A stretch of 64,000 nt of DNA from Bradyrhizobium tropiciagri (lineage in GTDB: Bacteria; Pseudomonadota; Alphaproteobacteria; Rhizobiales; Xanthobacteraceae), in the NCBI RefSeq assembly GCF_018130505.1, contig NZ_JAFCKH010000005.1, forward strand, positions 496,001 through 560,000. Reading direction: 5' to 3'. Position 1 is the stretch's first letter; every line of letters starts with the position of its first letter. The translations under genes were made by a program, and so were the position numbers. This document shows positions 54,727 through 63,318 of the stretch, piece by piece. The notes beneath the pieces were generated by a model. The model did no database searches. It had not been told where the DNA came from and saw nothing but the letters and a program-made list of their open reading frames with translations.

Positions 54727-56316
54727 TCACCTCCAAGCAGCGAGATCCAGTCTGCGGGTGGTCGCGATTGCCTCGAGGAAGGCCTCATCGTGGCTCACGA
54801 CCAGCAGCGCGCCATCGTAGGCACGCAGTCCGGCCTCGACGGCCTCCATCGATTCGATGTCGAGGTGATTGGTCGGTTCGTCGAGGATCAAGAGCGGTGG
54901 CGGCGTCGGGCCGCCGAGGACGCAGGCGAGTCCGGCTCGGAGCAACTGGCCGCCGCTCAGGCTCGCGACGGTCTGCAGGGCAGCATCGGCGCGAAACATG
55001 AACCGCGCCAGCGCGGCGCGACAGGCGTTCTCGTCGGCATGCGGATTGATGCGGCGGAAATTGTCGAGGATCGAAGTCGAAGCATCCAGCAGGCTGACCG
55101 CCTGATCGAACATCGCGAACCGGGTCATCACCTCGACGGTGCCGCGCGATGGCAGCAAATCGCCGCTGATGAGCCTGAGCAACGTCGTCTTGCCCGCGCC
55201 ATTGGGGCCGACGATCGCGACGCGTTCCGGACCCGACATTGAAAACGTCACGTCACGCAGGATCGGCGCATCAGCTTTATAGCCCACATCGGCCGCTTCG
55301 ATCCGTAGCACCATCCTCCCCGCGGATAAACTGGTCGACGGCAGTTGCACCGAGAACGGCTGCAGCACCTCGATGCGCTGCCGTGCCGCATCTGCGTGTT
55401 CGAGCGCCTGCGTCCGCCTGCGCTCGGCGAGCCGCGCATTCTCGCCGCCGCTGTCCTCGCTGCGATCCTTGCGCAGGCCGGCGGCAATGCGCGGCATATC
55501 GCCCTTGGCGCGCTGCTTCGCGCCCGCGCCGTCCTTGCGTGCCTTCCGCTCAGTCGCGTCCTGTGCCTTGCGGTCGATTTCGGCGACGCGCTTCTCGGCA
55601 TCGGCGAGGTCGTGCCGTGCTGCCGAAAGCTCGATCGCCTTGCGCGCGCGGTACTGGCTCCAATTGCCGCCGTAGCGTCTGGCTTCGAGCGAGGTCAATT
55701 CGACGATCGCATCCATCGTCTTCAGCAGCTCACGGTCGTGGCTGACGATGATGGCGCCGTGTCCCCAGGTGGCGAGCAGGTCGATCACCGCCATGCGTCC
55801 GTCGCGGTCGAGATTGTTGGTGGGTTCATCCAGCAGCAGAAAGTCAGGCTCCGCGAAGGTCAGCGCGGCGAGGCGGGCCCGGGTCGCCTGTCCGCCGGAC
55901 AATGTCGCCAGCGGCGCATCGAAAACGTCGCTCAATCCGGCGCGCGCCAGCGCGGATGCAATACGCGTGTCCAGCGTCCAGTCGACATCGGCGATCTCCT
56001 CCGCACTCGCAAGGCCCTGTTCGGCGCGGCGCAGCGCTTCCAGCGCCTGGCGAGCGCCGAACAGATCGATCACGCATTCGTCCGGGTTCACCTGAACGGC
56101 CTGATGCAACATCGCGACGCGTCCCTGTACCGAGATCGCGCCGGACTGCGGCGCGCGCATCCCTGCGATCAAGGCAAGCAGCGTCGTCTTGCCGACGCCG
56201 TTTCTGCCGACCAGGCCGGTTCGTTCGGGTCCGAAACTGAGATCGATGTTGGAAAGGAGTGTCCGGCCGTCAGGCGCGGACAGGGTCAAATTCGAGAGCG
56301 TGATCGATGCTGGCAT
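54727..56316 (-). CDS. ABC-F family ATP-binding protein
   Basis: 529 residues, soluble, with two ABC domains in tandem: the first with Walker A GRNGVGKTTL, signature LSGGQATRARLA and DEPTNNLD; the second with GPNGAGKTTL, LSGGQLLRAGLA and DEPTNHLD. A charged linker (about residues 220-310, rich in Lys, Arg and Ala) joins them, the arm that contacts the ribosomal E/P site in ABC-F factors. No membrane domain exists. Members act in translation, some in antibiotic resistance; the subgroup is not clear. The ATG at 56316 (MPASITLSNLTLS) is preferred over 56340. No co-transcribed partner. Confidence 0.92.
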   Translation of the reverse strand: MPASITLSNLTLSAPDGRTLLSNIDLSFGPERTGLVGRNGVGKTTLLALIAGMRAPQSGAISVQGRVAMLHQAVQVNPDECVIDLFGARQALEALRRAEQGLASAEEIADVDWTLDTRIASALARAGLSDVFDAPLATLSGGQATRARLAALTFAEPDFLLLDEPTNNLDRDGRMAVIDLLATWGHGAIIVSHDRELLKTMDAIVELTSLEARRYGGNWSQYRARKAIELSAARHDLADAEKRVAEIDRKAQDATERKARKDGAGAKQRAKGDMPRIAAGLRKDRSEDSGGENARLAERRRTQALEHADAARQRIEVLQPFSVQLPSTSLSAGRMVLRIEAADVGYKADAPILRDVTFSMSGPERVAIVGPNGAGKTTLLRLISGDLLPSRGTVEVMTRFAMFDQAVSLLDASTSILDNFRRINPHADENACRAALARFMFRADAALQTVASLSGGQLLRAGLACVLGGPTPPPLLILDEPTNHLDIESMEAVEAGLRAYDGALLVVSHDEAFLEAIATTRRLDLAAWR

Positions 56317-56453
56317 GGCGATGGATATCCCGGTGGGCAACGCTGATGGGCTTTGCTGTCCGGATGAAATCCATGGACGTCGGCATCCTCTCGATTGATG
56401 ATTGACGTGATGTAGTCGTATGTCGTGTCGGGATCAAGGCGCCGGGCTGGCCG

Positions 56454-57773
56454 TCACGCCGCCTCCGCCACGGTCCAGCGGTCTGGGTCCTGCGTGTGCC
56501 CGATCAGCGCGAGGCCGTAGGCGATCGATTCGAACTGGTCCGCCGAGGTCAGCCGTGCGGCCCCGAAGCGATCGGCGAACAGGCGCTGCACCGCCGGCAC
56601 GAACGACGTGCCGCCGGTCAGGAACACCTTCTCGACCTCGCCGGCGGTGATGCCGGATTTGGCCAGCGCCTCGTCGACGGTTGCGCCGAGACGCTCGATG
56701 TCGTCGGCGATCCAGTTCTCGAACTCGTCGCGCGTGACGGTCGCGCCGATATCAATGCCCTCGCGGGCGAAGCGGAACTCGACACGGTCCTGGCTCGATA
56801 GCGCGACCTTGGTGTCCGACACGGCGCGATAGAGCGCGAAGCCGAGATCGTGGTCGACGATGGTGATGAAGTCCTGCAGCGGCGCCGGATCGAGCGCAGT
56901 GCGCACGAGCTGCTGCAGCTCGCGCAGATCGCCGTTGCCCCTCATCATCGCCAGTTGATGCCAGCGGGCGAGGCTGGAGTAGTAGTGATTGGGAATCGGC
57001 AGCTCCTTGTCGAAGGAGCGGTAGTTGGTGCCCTTGCCGAGCCGGGGCGAGACGATGTGGTCAACGATGCGATAGTCGAAGGTGTCGCCGGCGATGCCGA
57101 TGCCGGCGTGGCCGAGCGGCTCGGCACGCAGCACGCCGCCCTTGCGCGAGAACCGCATCACCGAGAAGTCGCTGGTGCCGCCGCCGAAATCGGCCACCAG
57201 AACGGTGGCGTCATGATCGAGGCTGCGCGCGAACGAGAACGCGGCGCCGACCGGCTCGTAGACATAGCGCGCATGGCCGGCCCCTAACCGCTCGAATGCG
57301 GCGCGGTAGCGCTGCATCGCAAGCTCGTCATTGGGATTGCCGCCGGCAAAGCGCACCGGACGGCCGACCATGATGGTCGGCGCGCCCAGATCGAAGCCGT
57401 CGCCGGCATGGCGCGCCAGCGTGCGCAGGAACGCCGCCAGCAGGTCCTCGAACTTGTAGCGCTGCCGGAAGATCTGCGTGGTGTTGAAGGCGGAGCTTGC
57501 GGCGAAGGTCTTGAACGACTGGATGAAGCGGTGGATCGTGCGCCCTTCGAGGAACTGCTCGATCGCCCACGGGCCGCCTTCGGCGCGTGGATGCAGGCCG
57601 GCGCCCGGCCGCTCTTCCCAGAAGCACAGCGCCGACACGTAGACGCTGTGGGTGCGGCCGCCATGGTCGAATCGGATGGCCTCGACGCGGCCGTCGCCAT
57701 CGGACAGGGCAACCACGGTGTTGCTGGTGCCGAAATCGACGCCGATCGAGACGGCGGGCGGGGCGCTCGACAT
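56454..57773 (-). CDS. Hsp70 family protein, short YegD-like form
   Basis: 439 residues: an Hsp70/actin-type ATPase with phosphate motifs GVDFGTSNT (residues 11-19) and VADFGGGTSDFSV, and the adenosine motif VEKVFLTGGTSFVPAVQRLFADRFG. The substrate-binding domain and lid of DnaK are missing, as in E. coli YegD. The cellular role of this group is not known. It is divergent from the methyltransferase gene over 237 bases that show no clear feature. Confidence 0.92.
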   Translation of the reverse strand: MSSAPPAVSIGVDFGTSNTVVALSDGDGRVEAIRFDHGGRTHSVYVSALCFWEERPGAGLHPRAEGGPWAIEQFLEGRTIHRFIQSFKTFAASSAFNTTQIFRQRYKFEDLLAAFLRTLARHAGDGFDLGAPTIMVGRPVRFAGGNPNDELAMQRYRAAFERLGAGHARYVYEPVGAAFSFARSLDHDATVLVADFGGGTSDFSVMRFSRKGGVLRAEPLGHAGIGIAGDTFDYRIVDHIVSPRLGKGTNYRSFDKELPIPNHYYSSLARWHQLAMMRGNGDLRELQQLVRTALDPAPLQDFITIVDHDLGFALYRAVSDTKVALSSQDRVEFRFAREGIDIGATVTRDEFENWIADDIERLGATVDEALAKSGITAGEVEKVFLTGGTSFVPAVQRLFADRFGAARLTSADQFESIAYGLALIGHTQDPDRWTVAEAA

Positions 57774-58010
57774 GTCATGCTCAAATGGTGATGTGAAGGG
57801 GGCGGACCTTTAGCGGCTTTGGCTGCGCTTGCCAACCCGTCCGGCCGGCCTGCGCGTCTGCCATGCAGCACGTCGTTTCAGCGGAAAATGCCTTGTGACG
57901 CAAAGGTGACGAAAGCTCAGCGGATTTTGCATCGACACGCTCTTCCAAAGTGCTGCGCGCCACTGCTCTATACGCACCCGGCAAGCAAAACGGCGCGCAG
58001 GAGAAGCAAA

Positions 58011-58760
58011 ATGACCCTGAACCCCACGGCGAAGAATTATCGTGTCGCGGTCGGCGCTTACGAGGCCGGCCGGCCGAGCTATCCGGCCGACATCATCGCC
58101 GCGCTGCCGCTTCAGGTCGCGCGCTGTGTGGTCGATCTCGGCGCCGGAACCGGCAAGTTCACCCGCCTGCTGCTGCCGCACCTCGCCCCGGCCGCGCGGC
58201 TGGTTGCCGTCGAGCCGGTCGCGGAGATGTCGGCGAAACTCGCCAGCGAAGGCAAGGCCGAGGTCATCAACACCCGTGCCGACGCGATTGATCTCGAGAC
58301 CGGCAGCGTCGATCTCATCACCTGCGCCCAGGCCTTCCACTGGTTCGACAACGAGCCGTCGGTCGCCGAGATCGCCCGCCTGCTGCGGCAAGGCGGAATG
58401 CTGGCGCTGGTCTGGAACGTCAGGGATGACGGCACGCCGTGGGTCAAGGCGCTGTCGGTCATGATCGAGAAATACGCCGGGGATACGCCCCGCCATCAAT
58501 CCGGGCGGTGGCGGTGGATCCTGAATGATCCGCGCTTTGTGCTCGACAAGGAAATCGTACAGCAGCATCCGCACCGGATGGCCCGGCGGGATGTGTTCGA
58601 GCGCGTCGCATCGACGAGCTATGTCGCCAATCTTCCGGATGCGGAGAAGGCGACGCTTCGGACCAGGACGGACGATATCCTGCGCGAGGCCGGTCTCGGC
58701 GACGCTGACGAGGTGGTGTTTCCCTATGTCACGCGACTCTATCTGCTGAAGCGGGTCTGA
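58011..58760 (+). CDS. class I SAM-dependent methyltransferase
   Basis: 249 residues. Motif I VVDLGAGTGKFTRLLLP, the acidic end of strand two (LVAVEPVAEM) and the post-I region DLITCAQAFHWFD, which resembles the Methyltransf_11 group with the AQAFHWFD signature of small-molecule methyltransferases. The acceptor is unknown. AGGAG lies eight bases before the ATG at 58011. The stop codon is inside a hairpin (58755-58777). Confidence 0.92.
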   Translation: MTLNPTAKNYRVAVGAYEAGRPSYPADIIAALPLQVARCVVDLGAGTGKFTRLLLPHLAPAARLVAVEPVAEMSAKLASEGKAEVINTRADAIDLETGSVDLITCAQAFHWFDNEPSVAEIARLLRQGGMLALVWNVRDDGTPWVKALSVMIEKYAGDTPRHQSGRWRWILNDPRFVLDKEIVQQHPHRMARRDVFERVASTSYVANLPDAEKATLRTRTDDILREAGLGDADEVVFPYVTRLYLLKRV

Positions 58761-58792
58761 TCGGGGAGCGATCAGACCTCGATACGAGGTCT
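58755..58792. terminator. two overlapping hairpins between convergent genes
   Basis: GTCTGATC/GATCAGAC (58755-58762 and 58770-58777) and AGACCTCG/CGAGGTCT (58774-58781 and 58785-58792) are both perfect 8-bp stems but share bases 58774-58777, so only one can form fully. There is no T tract. They probably end transcription from one or both sides. Confidence 0.45.
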
Positions 58793-59751
58793 CACCGTCC
58801 GGGCACGATCTTCCACTTGCCGTCGGCGCCGCGCCGCAGCGCGGGATCGCCGATCCTGATGTCCCTGGCCAGGAAATCGATGAAGGCGCGGACGCGGGCC
58901 GGCAGCGGGCCGGCATGGCCGACATAGACCGCGTGAATGTCCTCGCGATCGCCGGGATTGAAGTTCTGCAGCACCGGCACGAGGTGCCCGGCCTCGATGT
59001 CGGGGCCGATATGGAATAGCGCCAGCCGGGCGATGCCGATGCCGCCGAGCGCGAGCCGGCGCGCGACCTCGCCGTCGCTGGCGCGGGCGACTGGCGGCGG
59101 CAGCGCCTCCTCGATTTTTTCGGCACGACGGAATGGCCAGCCGCGGATGCTGCGCGGAAAGGTCCAGCCGATGCCGCGATGGGTCGCGAGGTCCGCCGGC
59201 GTCTTCGGCGTACCGCAGCGGGCGAGATAGGACGGCGCGGCGACCACCGCCATGCGGCTGGTGCCGAGCTTGCGCGCGATCAGGCGCGAGGCGCCGAGCG
59301 GGCCGGCGCGGATCGCGACGTCGGCGCGCTCCTGCATCAGGTCGACCAGCGTGTCGGTCAGCACGACATCCAGGGTTATGTCGGGATGTTCGCTCATGAA
59401 GCGCGGCAGCAGCGGCATCACATGCAGCATGCCGAACGGGATGTTGCAGTTGAGGGTGAGGTGGCCGCGCGGCGCCGCGCCCGAGCCGGCGAGGCGCTCG
59501 GCCTCCTCGATGTCGGCGAGGATGGCGAGCGCGCGTTCATAGAAAGACTGGCCTTCCGCGGTGAGCAGCAGCTTGCGCGTGGTGCGGTTGACCAGCCGGG
59601 TGCCGAGCCGCGCCTCCAGCCGCGAGATCAGCTTACTTACGCCAGAGGGCGTCAGGCCGAGATTCTTCGCCGCAGCGGTGAAGCCGCCGAGATCGACGAC
59701 ACGGACGAAGACCTCCATCTCGCCGGAACGGTTGGTGTCGGATCGGGCCAT
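58792..59751 (-). CDS. LysR family transcriptional regulator
   Basis: 319 residues. N-terminal winged HTH: MEVFVRVVDLGGFTAAAKNLGLTPSGVSKLISRLEARLGTRLVNRTTRKL, followed by a LysR substrate-binding domain from about residue 100. It closely resembles the many LTTRs set beside MFS exporters. It is divergent from the MFS gene, with a clear T-N11-A dyad between them (59776-59796), so it most likely controls that gene and its own. Confidence 0.94.
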   Translation of the reverse strand: MARSDTNRSGEMEVFVRVVDLGGFTAAAKNLGLTPSGVSKLISRLEARLGTRLVNRTTRKLLLTAEGQSFYERALAILADIEEAERLAGSGAAPRGHLTLNCNIPFGMLHVMPLLPRFMSEHPDITLDVVLTDTLVDLMQERADVAIRAGPLGASRLIARKLGTSRMAVVAAPSYLARCGTPKTPADLATHRGIGWTFPRSIRGWPFRRAEKIEEALPPPVARASDGEVARRLALGGIGIARLALFHIGPDIEAGHLVPVLQNFNPGDREDIHAVYVGHAGPLPARVRAFIDFLARDIRIGDPALRRGADGKWKIVPGR

Positions 59752-59775
59752 GATGAATTCACGTCACAAATGATT

Positions 59776-59796
59776 GGATTACGGCGATCCTAATCC
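59776..59796. promoter_or_regulatory. LysR-type operator between divergent genes
   Basis: GGATTA (59776-59781), nine bases, TAATCC (59791-59796): a perfect dyad that includes the T-N11-A core of LysR sites. It lies 25 bases upstream of the regulator start and 60 upstream of the transporter start. Confidence 0.65.
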
Positions 59797-59856
59797 TTTT
59801 CGGCCGGCCTCGCTATGTCGCATCGCGCAATGCTATTCGATCCGGAGCGATCCCCC

Positions 59857-61038
59857 ATGCCAGCTGCTGTCCTTGCCCTGACCGCCGGTGCCTTCGGCAT
59901 CGGCACCACCGAATTCCTCATCATGGGCCTGCTGCTGCAGGTCGCCGCCGACATGCAGGTCTCGGTCTCCGCGGCGGGTCTTCTGATCTCCGGCTACGCG
60001 CTCGGCGTGTTCGTCGGCGCGCCGATCCTGACGCTGGCGACGCGGCGGATGCCGCGCAAGGCGGTGCTGCTGGCGTTGATGGCGATCTTCACCCTCGGCA
60101 ACGCGGCCTGCGCGCTGGCGCCGAACTACGAGCTGCTGATGGCGGCGCGCATCCTGACCTCGCTGGCGCACGGCACCTTCTTCGGCGTCGGCTCGGTGGT
60201 GGCGACCAGCCTCGTCGCCGAGGACAAGCGCGCCTCCGCGATCGCGACGATGTTCATCGGGCTGACGGTCGCCACCCTGCTCGGCGTTCCCTTCGGCGCC
60301 TGGTTCGGCCTGATGCTCGGCTGGCGCGCCGCGTTCTGGGCGGTAGCTGCGATCGGCGTGATCGCCTTCATCGTGCTCGCCGTGCTGGTCCCCGGCCATG
60401 TCGGCGGCAAAGACAAGCCGGCGCCGCTGCGCGACGAACTCGCCGTGCTCGGCCGCCCGCAAGTCTTGCTCGGCCTTGCCATGACGGTGTTCGGCTTCGG
60501 CGGCCTGTTCGCGGTCTTCACCTATGTGCAGCCGATCCTGACCCGGCTCACCGGCTTCTCCGATGCTGCGGTGTCGCCGATCCTGCTGGTGTTCGGCGCC
60601 GGCCTTGCGATCGGCAATGTCGCGGGCGGCCGGCTCGCCGACAAGGGACTTGCGCGTGCATTGCTCCTGACGCTCGGTGCCCTCGCTGCTGTGCTGGTGG
60701 TTCTGGCGACGGTGGTCTCGGTCAAGGCGCTGGCCGTGGCGCTGCTGTTCATCCTCGGTATTGCCGCGTTTGCGACCGTCGCGCCGCTGCAACTGCGCGT
60801 GCTCGAAGCCGCCGGCGTCGAAGGGCGCACGCTGGCCTCGAGCCTGAACATCGCGGCCTTCAATCTCGGCAATGCGCTCGGTGCCTGGGCCGGCGGCGTC
60901 ACCATCGATCGCGGCCTCGGTCTCGGCGCGCTGCCGCTGGTGGCGGCCGTCATCACCGCGGTCGGCCTGTTGCTGGCGCTGTGGAGCCTCCGGCTCGATC
61001 GGCCCGCCGTTCTCGCCGCCCAGTGCCCGGCGGAATAA
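59857..61038 (+). CDS. MFS transporter, drug/metabolite exporter type
   Basis: 393 residues with about 12 hydrophobic segments. The opening LALTAGAFGIGTTEFLIMGLLLQVAADMQVSVSAAGLLISGYALGV and ATRRMPRKAVLL are typical of the DHA1-type exporters related to AraJ and CmlA-like proteins, with MARILTSLAHGTFFGVGS after it. The substrate is unknown. The ATG at 59857 has GGAG nine bases upstream and is preferred over 59815 and 59830. It forms a pair with the aldo/keto reductase 16 bases downstream. Confidence 0.9.
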   Translation: MPAAVLALTAGAFGIGTTEFLIMGLLLQVAADMQVSVSAAGLLISGYALGVFVGAPILTLATRRMPRKAVLLALMAIFTLGNAACALAPNYELLMAARILTSLAHGTFFGVGSVVATSLVAEDKRASAIATMFIGLTVATLLGVPFGAWFGLMLGWRAAFWAVAAIGVIAFIVLAVLVPGHVGGKDKPAPLRDELAVLGRPQVLLGLAMTVFGFGGLFAVFTYVQPILTRLTGFSDAAVSPILLVFGAGLAIGNVAGGRLADKGLARALLLTLGALAAVLVVLATVVSVKALAVALLFILGIAAFATVAPLQLRVLEAAGVEGRTLASSLNIAAFNLGNALGAWAGGVTIDRGLGLGALPLVAAVITAVGLLLALWSLRLDRPAVLAAQCPAE

Positions 61039-61054
61039 TCGAAAGGATTGGATC

Positions 61055-62089
61055 ATGGACTATCGCAATCTCGGTGCGTCCGGCCTGAAAGTCCCGGTGC
61101 TCAGCTTCGGCACCGGCACGTTCGGCGGCCAGGGACCATTATTCTCCGCATGGGGCCAGAGCGGTGTCGACGAGGCACGGCGGCTGATCGACATCTGCCT
61201 CGATGCCGGCGTCAATCTGGTCGACACCGCAGACGTCTATTCGAACGGCGCGTCGGAGGAGATCCTCGGCGCCGCGATCAAGGGCCGCCGCGACAAGGTG
61301 CTGATCTCGACCAAGACCGGGCTGCCGATGGGCGATGGGCCGCTCGATGCAGGCACGTCGCGCCATCGTCTGGTCGCCGCGGTCGATGCCGCCCTGCGGC
61401 GGCTCGGCACCGATTATATCGACCTGTTTCAGCTGCACGCCTTCGACGCCTTCACGCCGGTCGACGAGGTGCTGTCGACGCTCGATGCGCTCGTCCGAGC
61501 CGGCAAGCTGCGCTATGTCGGCGCCTCGAATTTCTCCGGCTGGCATTTGATGAAGTCACTCGCAGCGGCCGAGCGGCACGGCTGGCCGCGCTACGTGGCG
61601 CATCAGGTCTATTATTCGCTGGTCGGCCGCGACTATGAGTCGGAGCTGATGCCGCTAGCGCTCGACCAGGGCGTCGGCGCGCTGGTCTGGAGCCCGCTCG
61701 GCTGGGGTCGGCTCACCGGCAAGATCAGGCGCGGGCAGCCGCTGCCGAAGAATAGCCGCCTGAACGAGACCGCGCAGTTCGGCCCGCCGGTCGATGACGA
61801 CAGGCTGTATGCGATCGTCGACGCGCTGGATGAAGTGGCCGCCGAGACCGGCCGCAGCGTGCCGCAAATTGCCATCGCCTGGCTGCTGACGCGCCCGAGC
61901 GTGTCGTCGGTGATATTAGGCGCGCGCGACGAAGCGCAGCTGCGCGACAATCTCGGTGCGGTCGGCTGGACGCTGTCGCCGGACCAGGTCGCGCGCCTCG
62001 ACAAGGCCAGCGCGGTGATGCCGGCCTATCCGTATTACCCCTACCGCATCCAGCAGGGCTTTGCGCGGCTCAACCCGGCACCGGTGTGA
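61055..62089 (+). CDS. aldo/keto reductase
   Basis: 344 residues. (beta/alpha)8 fold with the catalytic tetrad: Asp and Tyr in NLVDTADVYSNGASEE, Lys in VLISTKTGLP and His in DLFQLHAFD; NADPH-binding SSVILGAR near the C-terminus. It resembles the AKR group with YghZ-like proteins. Substrate unknown. AAAGGA precedes the ATG at 61055. Only 16 bases separate it from the MFS gene, so both are in one operon under the LysR regulator. Confidence 0.93.
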   Translation: MDYRNLGASGLKVPVLSFGTGTFGGQGPLFSAWGQSGVDEARRLIDICLDAGVNLVDTADVYSNGASEEILGAAIKGRRDKVLISTKTGLPMGDGPLDAGTSRHRLVAAVDAALRRLGTDYIDLFQLHAFDAFTPVDEVLSTLDALVRAGKLRYVGASNFSGWHLMKSLAAAERHGWPRYVAHQVYYSLVGRDYESELMPLALDQGVGALVWSPLGWGRLTGKIRRGQPLPKNSRLNETAQFGPPVDDDRLYAIVDALDEVAAETGRSVPQIAIAWLLTRPSVSSVILGARDEAQLRDNLGAVGWTLSPDQVARLDKASAVMPAYPYYPYRIQQGFARLNPAPV

Positions 62090-62119
62090 GGTGCATGCCG
62101 ACTTGCGCGAGGGGCGATC

Positions 62120-63022
62120 CTACGCCTGCACCGTGCGCTCGCACATTTGCCGGCGATACTCGGCCGGCGTGATGTTCATGTGCTGCCGGAAGACGCGATT
62201 GAGATGGCTCTGGTCGGCAAAGCCGGCCAGCAGCGCGATCTCCTTCAGCGCCACGCGGTCCTTGCGCAGATGCTGGCACGCATGCTCCACCTTCCGTCGC
62301 AGCACATAGGCATGTGGCCGCATGCCGTAATGCGCGTGGAATTTGCGGGCGAACTGCACCGGTGTGCAACTGCATACGTTCGCGAGCTCGTCCAGCGTGA
62401 TGTTCCGGAATATGTTCTGCTCGATATAGTCCTCGATCAGCCGCGCATGCGCCGGCCGGAACCTGCCCTGCGCGCATGGCATCTTGAACTCGATCGCGGC
62501 GTATTTGCGCAGGATGTGCACGCTGGCCTGCAGCGCCAGCGCGTCATAGCAGAGCCGGCCGCCCGGACCGCCGGCGGCGATTTCCTGCACCATCTGGTCG
62601 TTGATCCAGGTCAGCATCGGGTCCTCGACCTTGAGCAGGTCGTGAAGCTCGACCATCTCGGCATCGCGGTCGAAGGCATCGCTCGCGGTCTTCGTCATCA
62701 GGCCAGGAGAGATGTAGAAGTGGGTGACCTCGATGTCGTTCTTCCAGTGCCAGCTTGACGGCTCCGCGCGCGTCAACAGCGACGTGACCCCGCGACCGAC
62801 GTGATCCTGCCGCCAGGTGCCGCTGACACGGCGGTTCATCGCTGTCGCGCCGTCACGATAGAGCACGACGAGGAAGTTTTCCGAGGGCGGGACCCAGATG
62901 TCGGATGGCGCATAGCGGAAGATCCGCAGCCGGAAATCGCTCCGGCCGATGGGCGAGCTATCCAGCTTCAACTCGCCGGGAGCGTAGCGCGGCAGTTCCT
63001 CGACCGTGATCAACTGGCCCAT
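62120..63022 (-). CDS. AraC family transcriptional regulator
   Basis: 300 residues. The C-terminal 100 residues have two HTHs: ITLDELANVCSCTPVQFARKFHAHYGMRP and LKEIALLAGFADQSHLNRVFRQHMNITPAEYRRQ. The N-terminal part is an unclassified effector or dimer domain. The ATG at 63022 is preceded by GGGAGGAGG at the right distance; an ATG at 63049 lies before that site. It is divergent from a Baeyer-Villiger monooxygenase gene over 296 bases and is a likely regulator of it, though that is inference. It is convergent with the aldo/keto reductase gene. Confidence 0.92.
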   Translation of the reverse strand: MGQLITVEELPRYAPGELKLDSSPIGRSDFRLRIFRYAPSDIWVPPSENFLVVLYRDGATAMNRRVSGTWRQDHVGRGVTSLLTRAEPSSWHWKNDIEVTHFYISPGLMTKTASDAFDRDAEMVELHDLLKVEDPMLTWINDQMVQEIAAGGPGGRLCYDALALQASVHILRKYAAIEFKMPCAQGRFRPAHARLIEDYIEQNIFRNITLDELANVCSCTPVQFARKFHAHYGMRPHAYVLRRKVEHACQHLRKDRVALKEIALLAGFADQSHLNRVFRQHMNITPAEYRRQMCERTVQA

Positions 63023-63318
63023 CGCGCGAGCCTCCTCCCTGTAATCCATCGGGGCGGTTGACCGCTTCTTGTTGGCCGGGCGGCGCGACCCAGAATAGGC
63101 CGCTTTCACGGTTTGCCAAGGAGACCAATGGCCGATGGAGAACGGCCGCGTTCCAGAGATTGTCGATTCCATCCAAGCCGCGGAAATCGCAACGACCGTA
63201 GCCTCCTGCGCGTCTCGAAAGCCCGTCCAGCCGCCGAGACCCAAATTGGCGCAACGCACCGCCATCCGCCGGCCCGCGGATGGGAAGGGCGTGCAGAGAC
63301 CAGACCCAGGAGGAAACC

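Noticed and set aside
54316-55242. A 308-codon plus-strand frame running into the ABC-F gene
   Set aside because: Its second half is the shadow of the ABC-F gene and its first half has no domain.
63102-63318. Sigma-54 promoter before the monooxygenase gene
   Set aside because: TTGGCGC near 63245 has no matching TTGC element at the fixed spacing.
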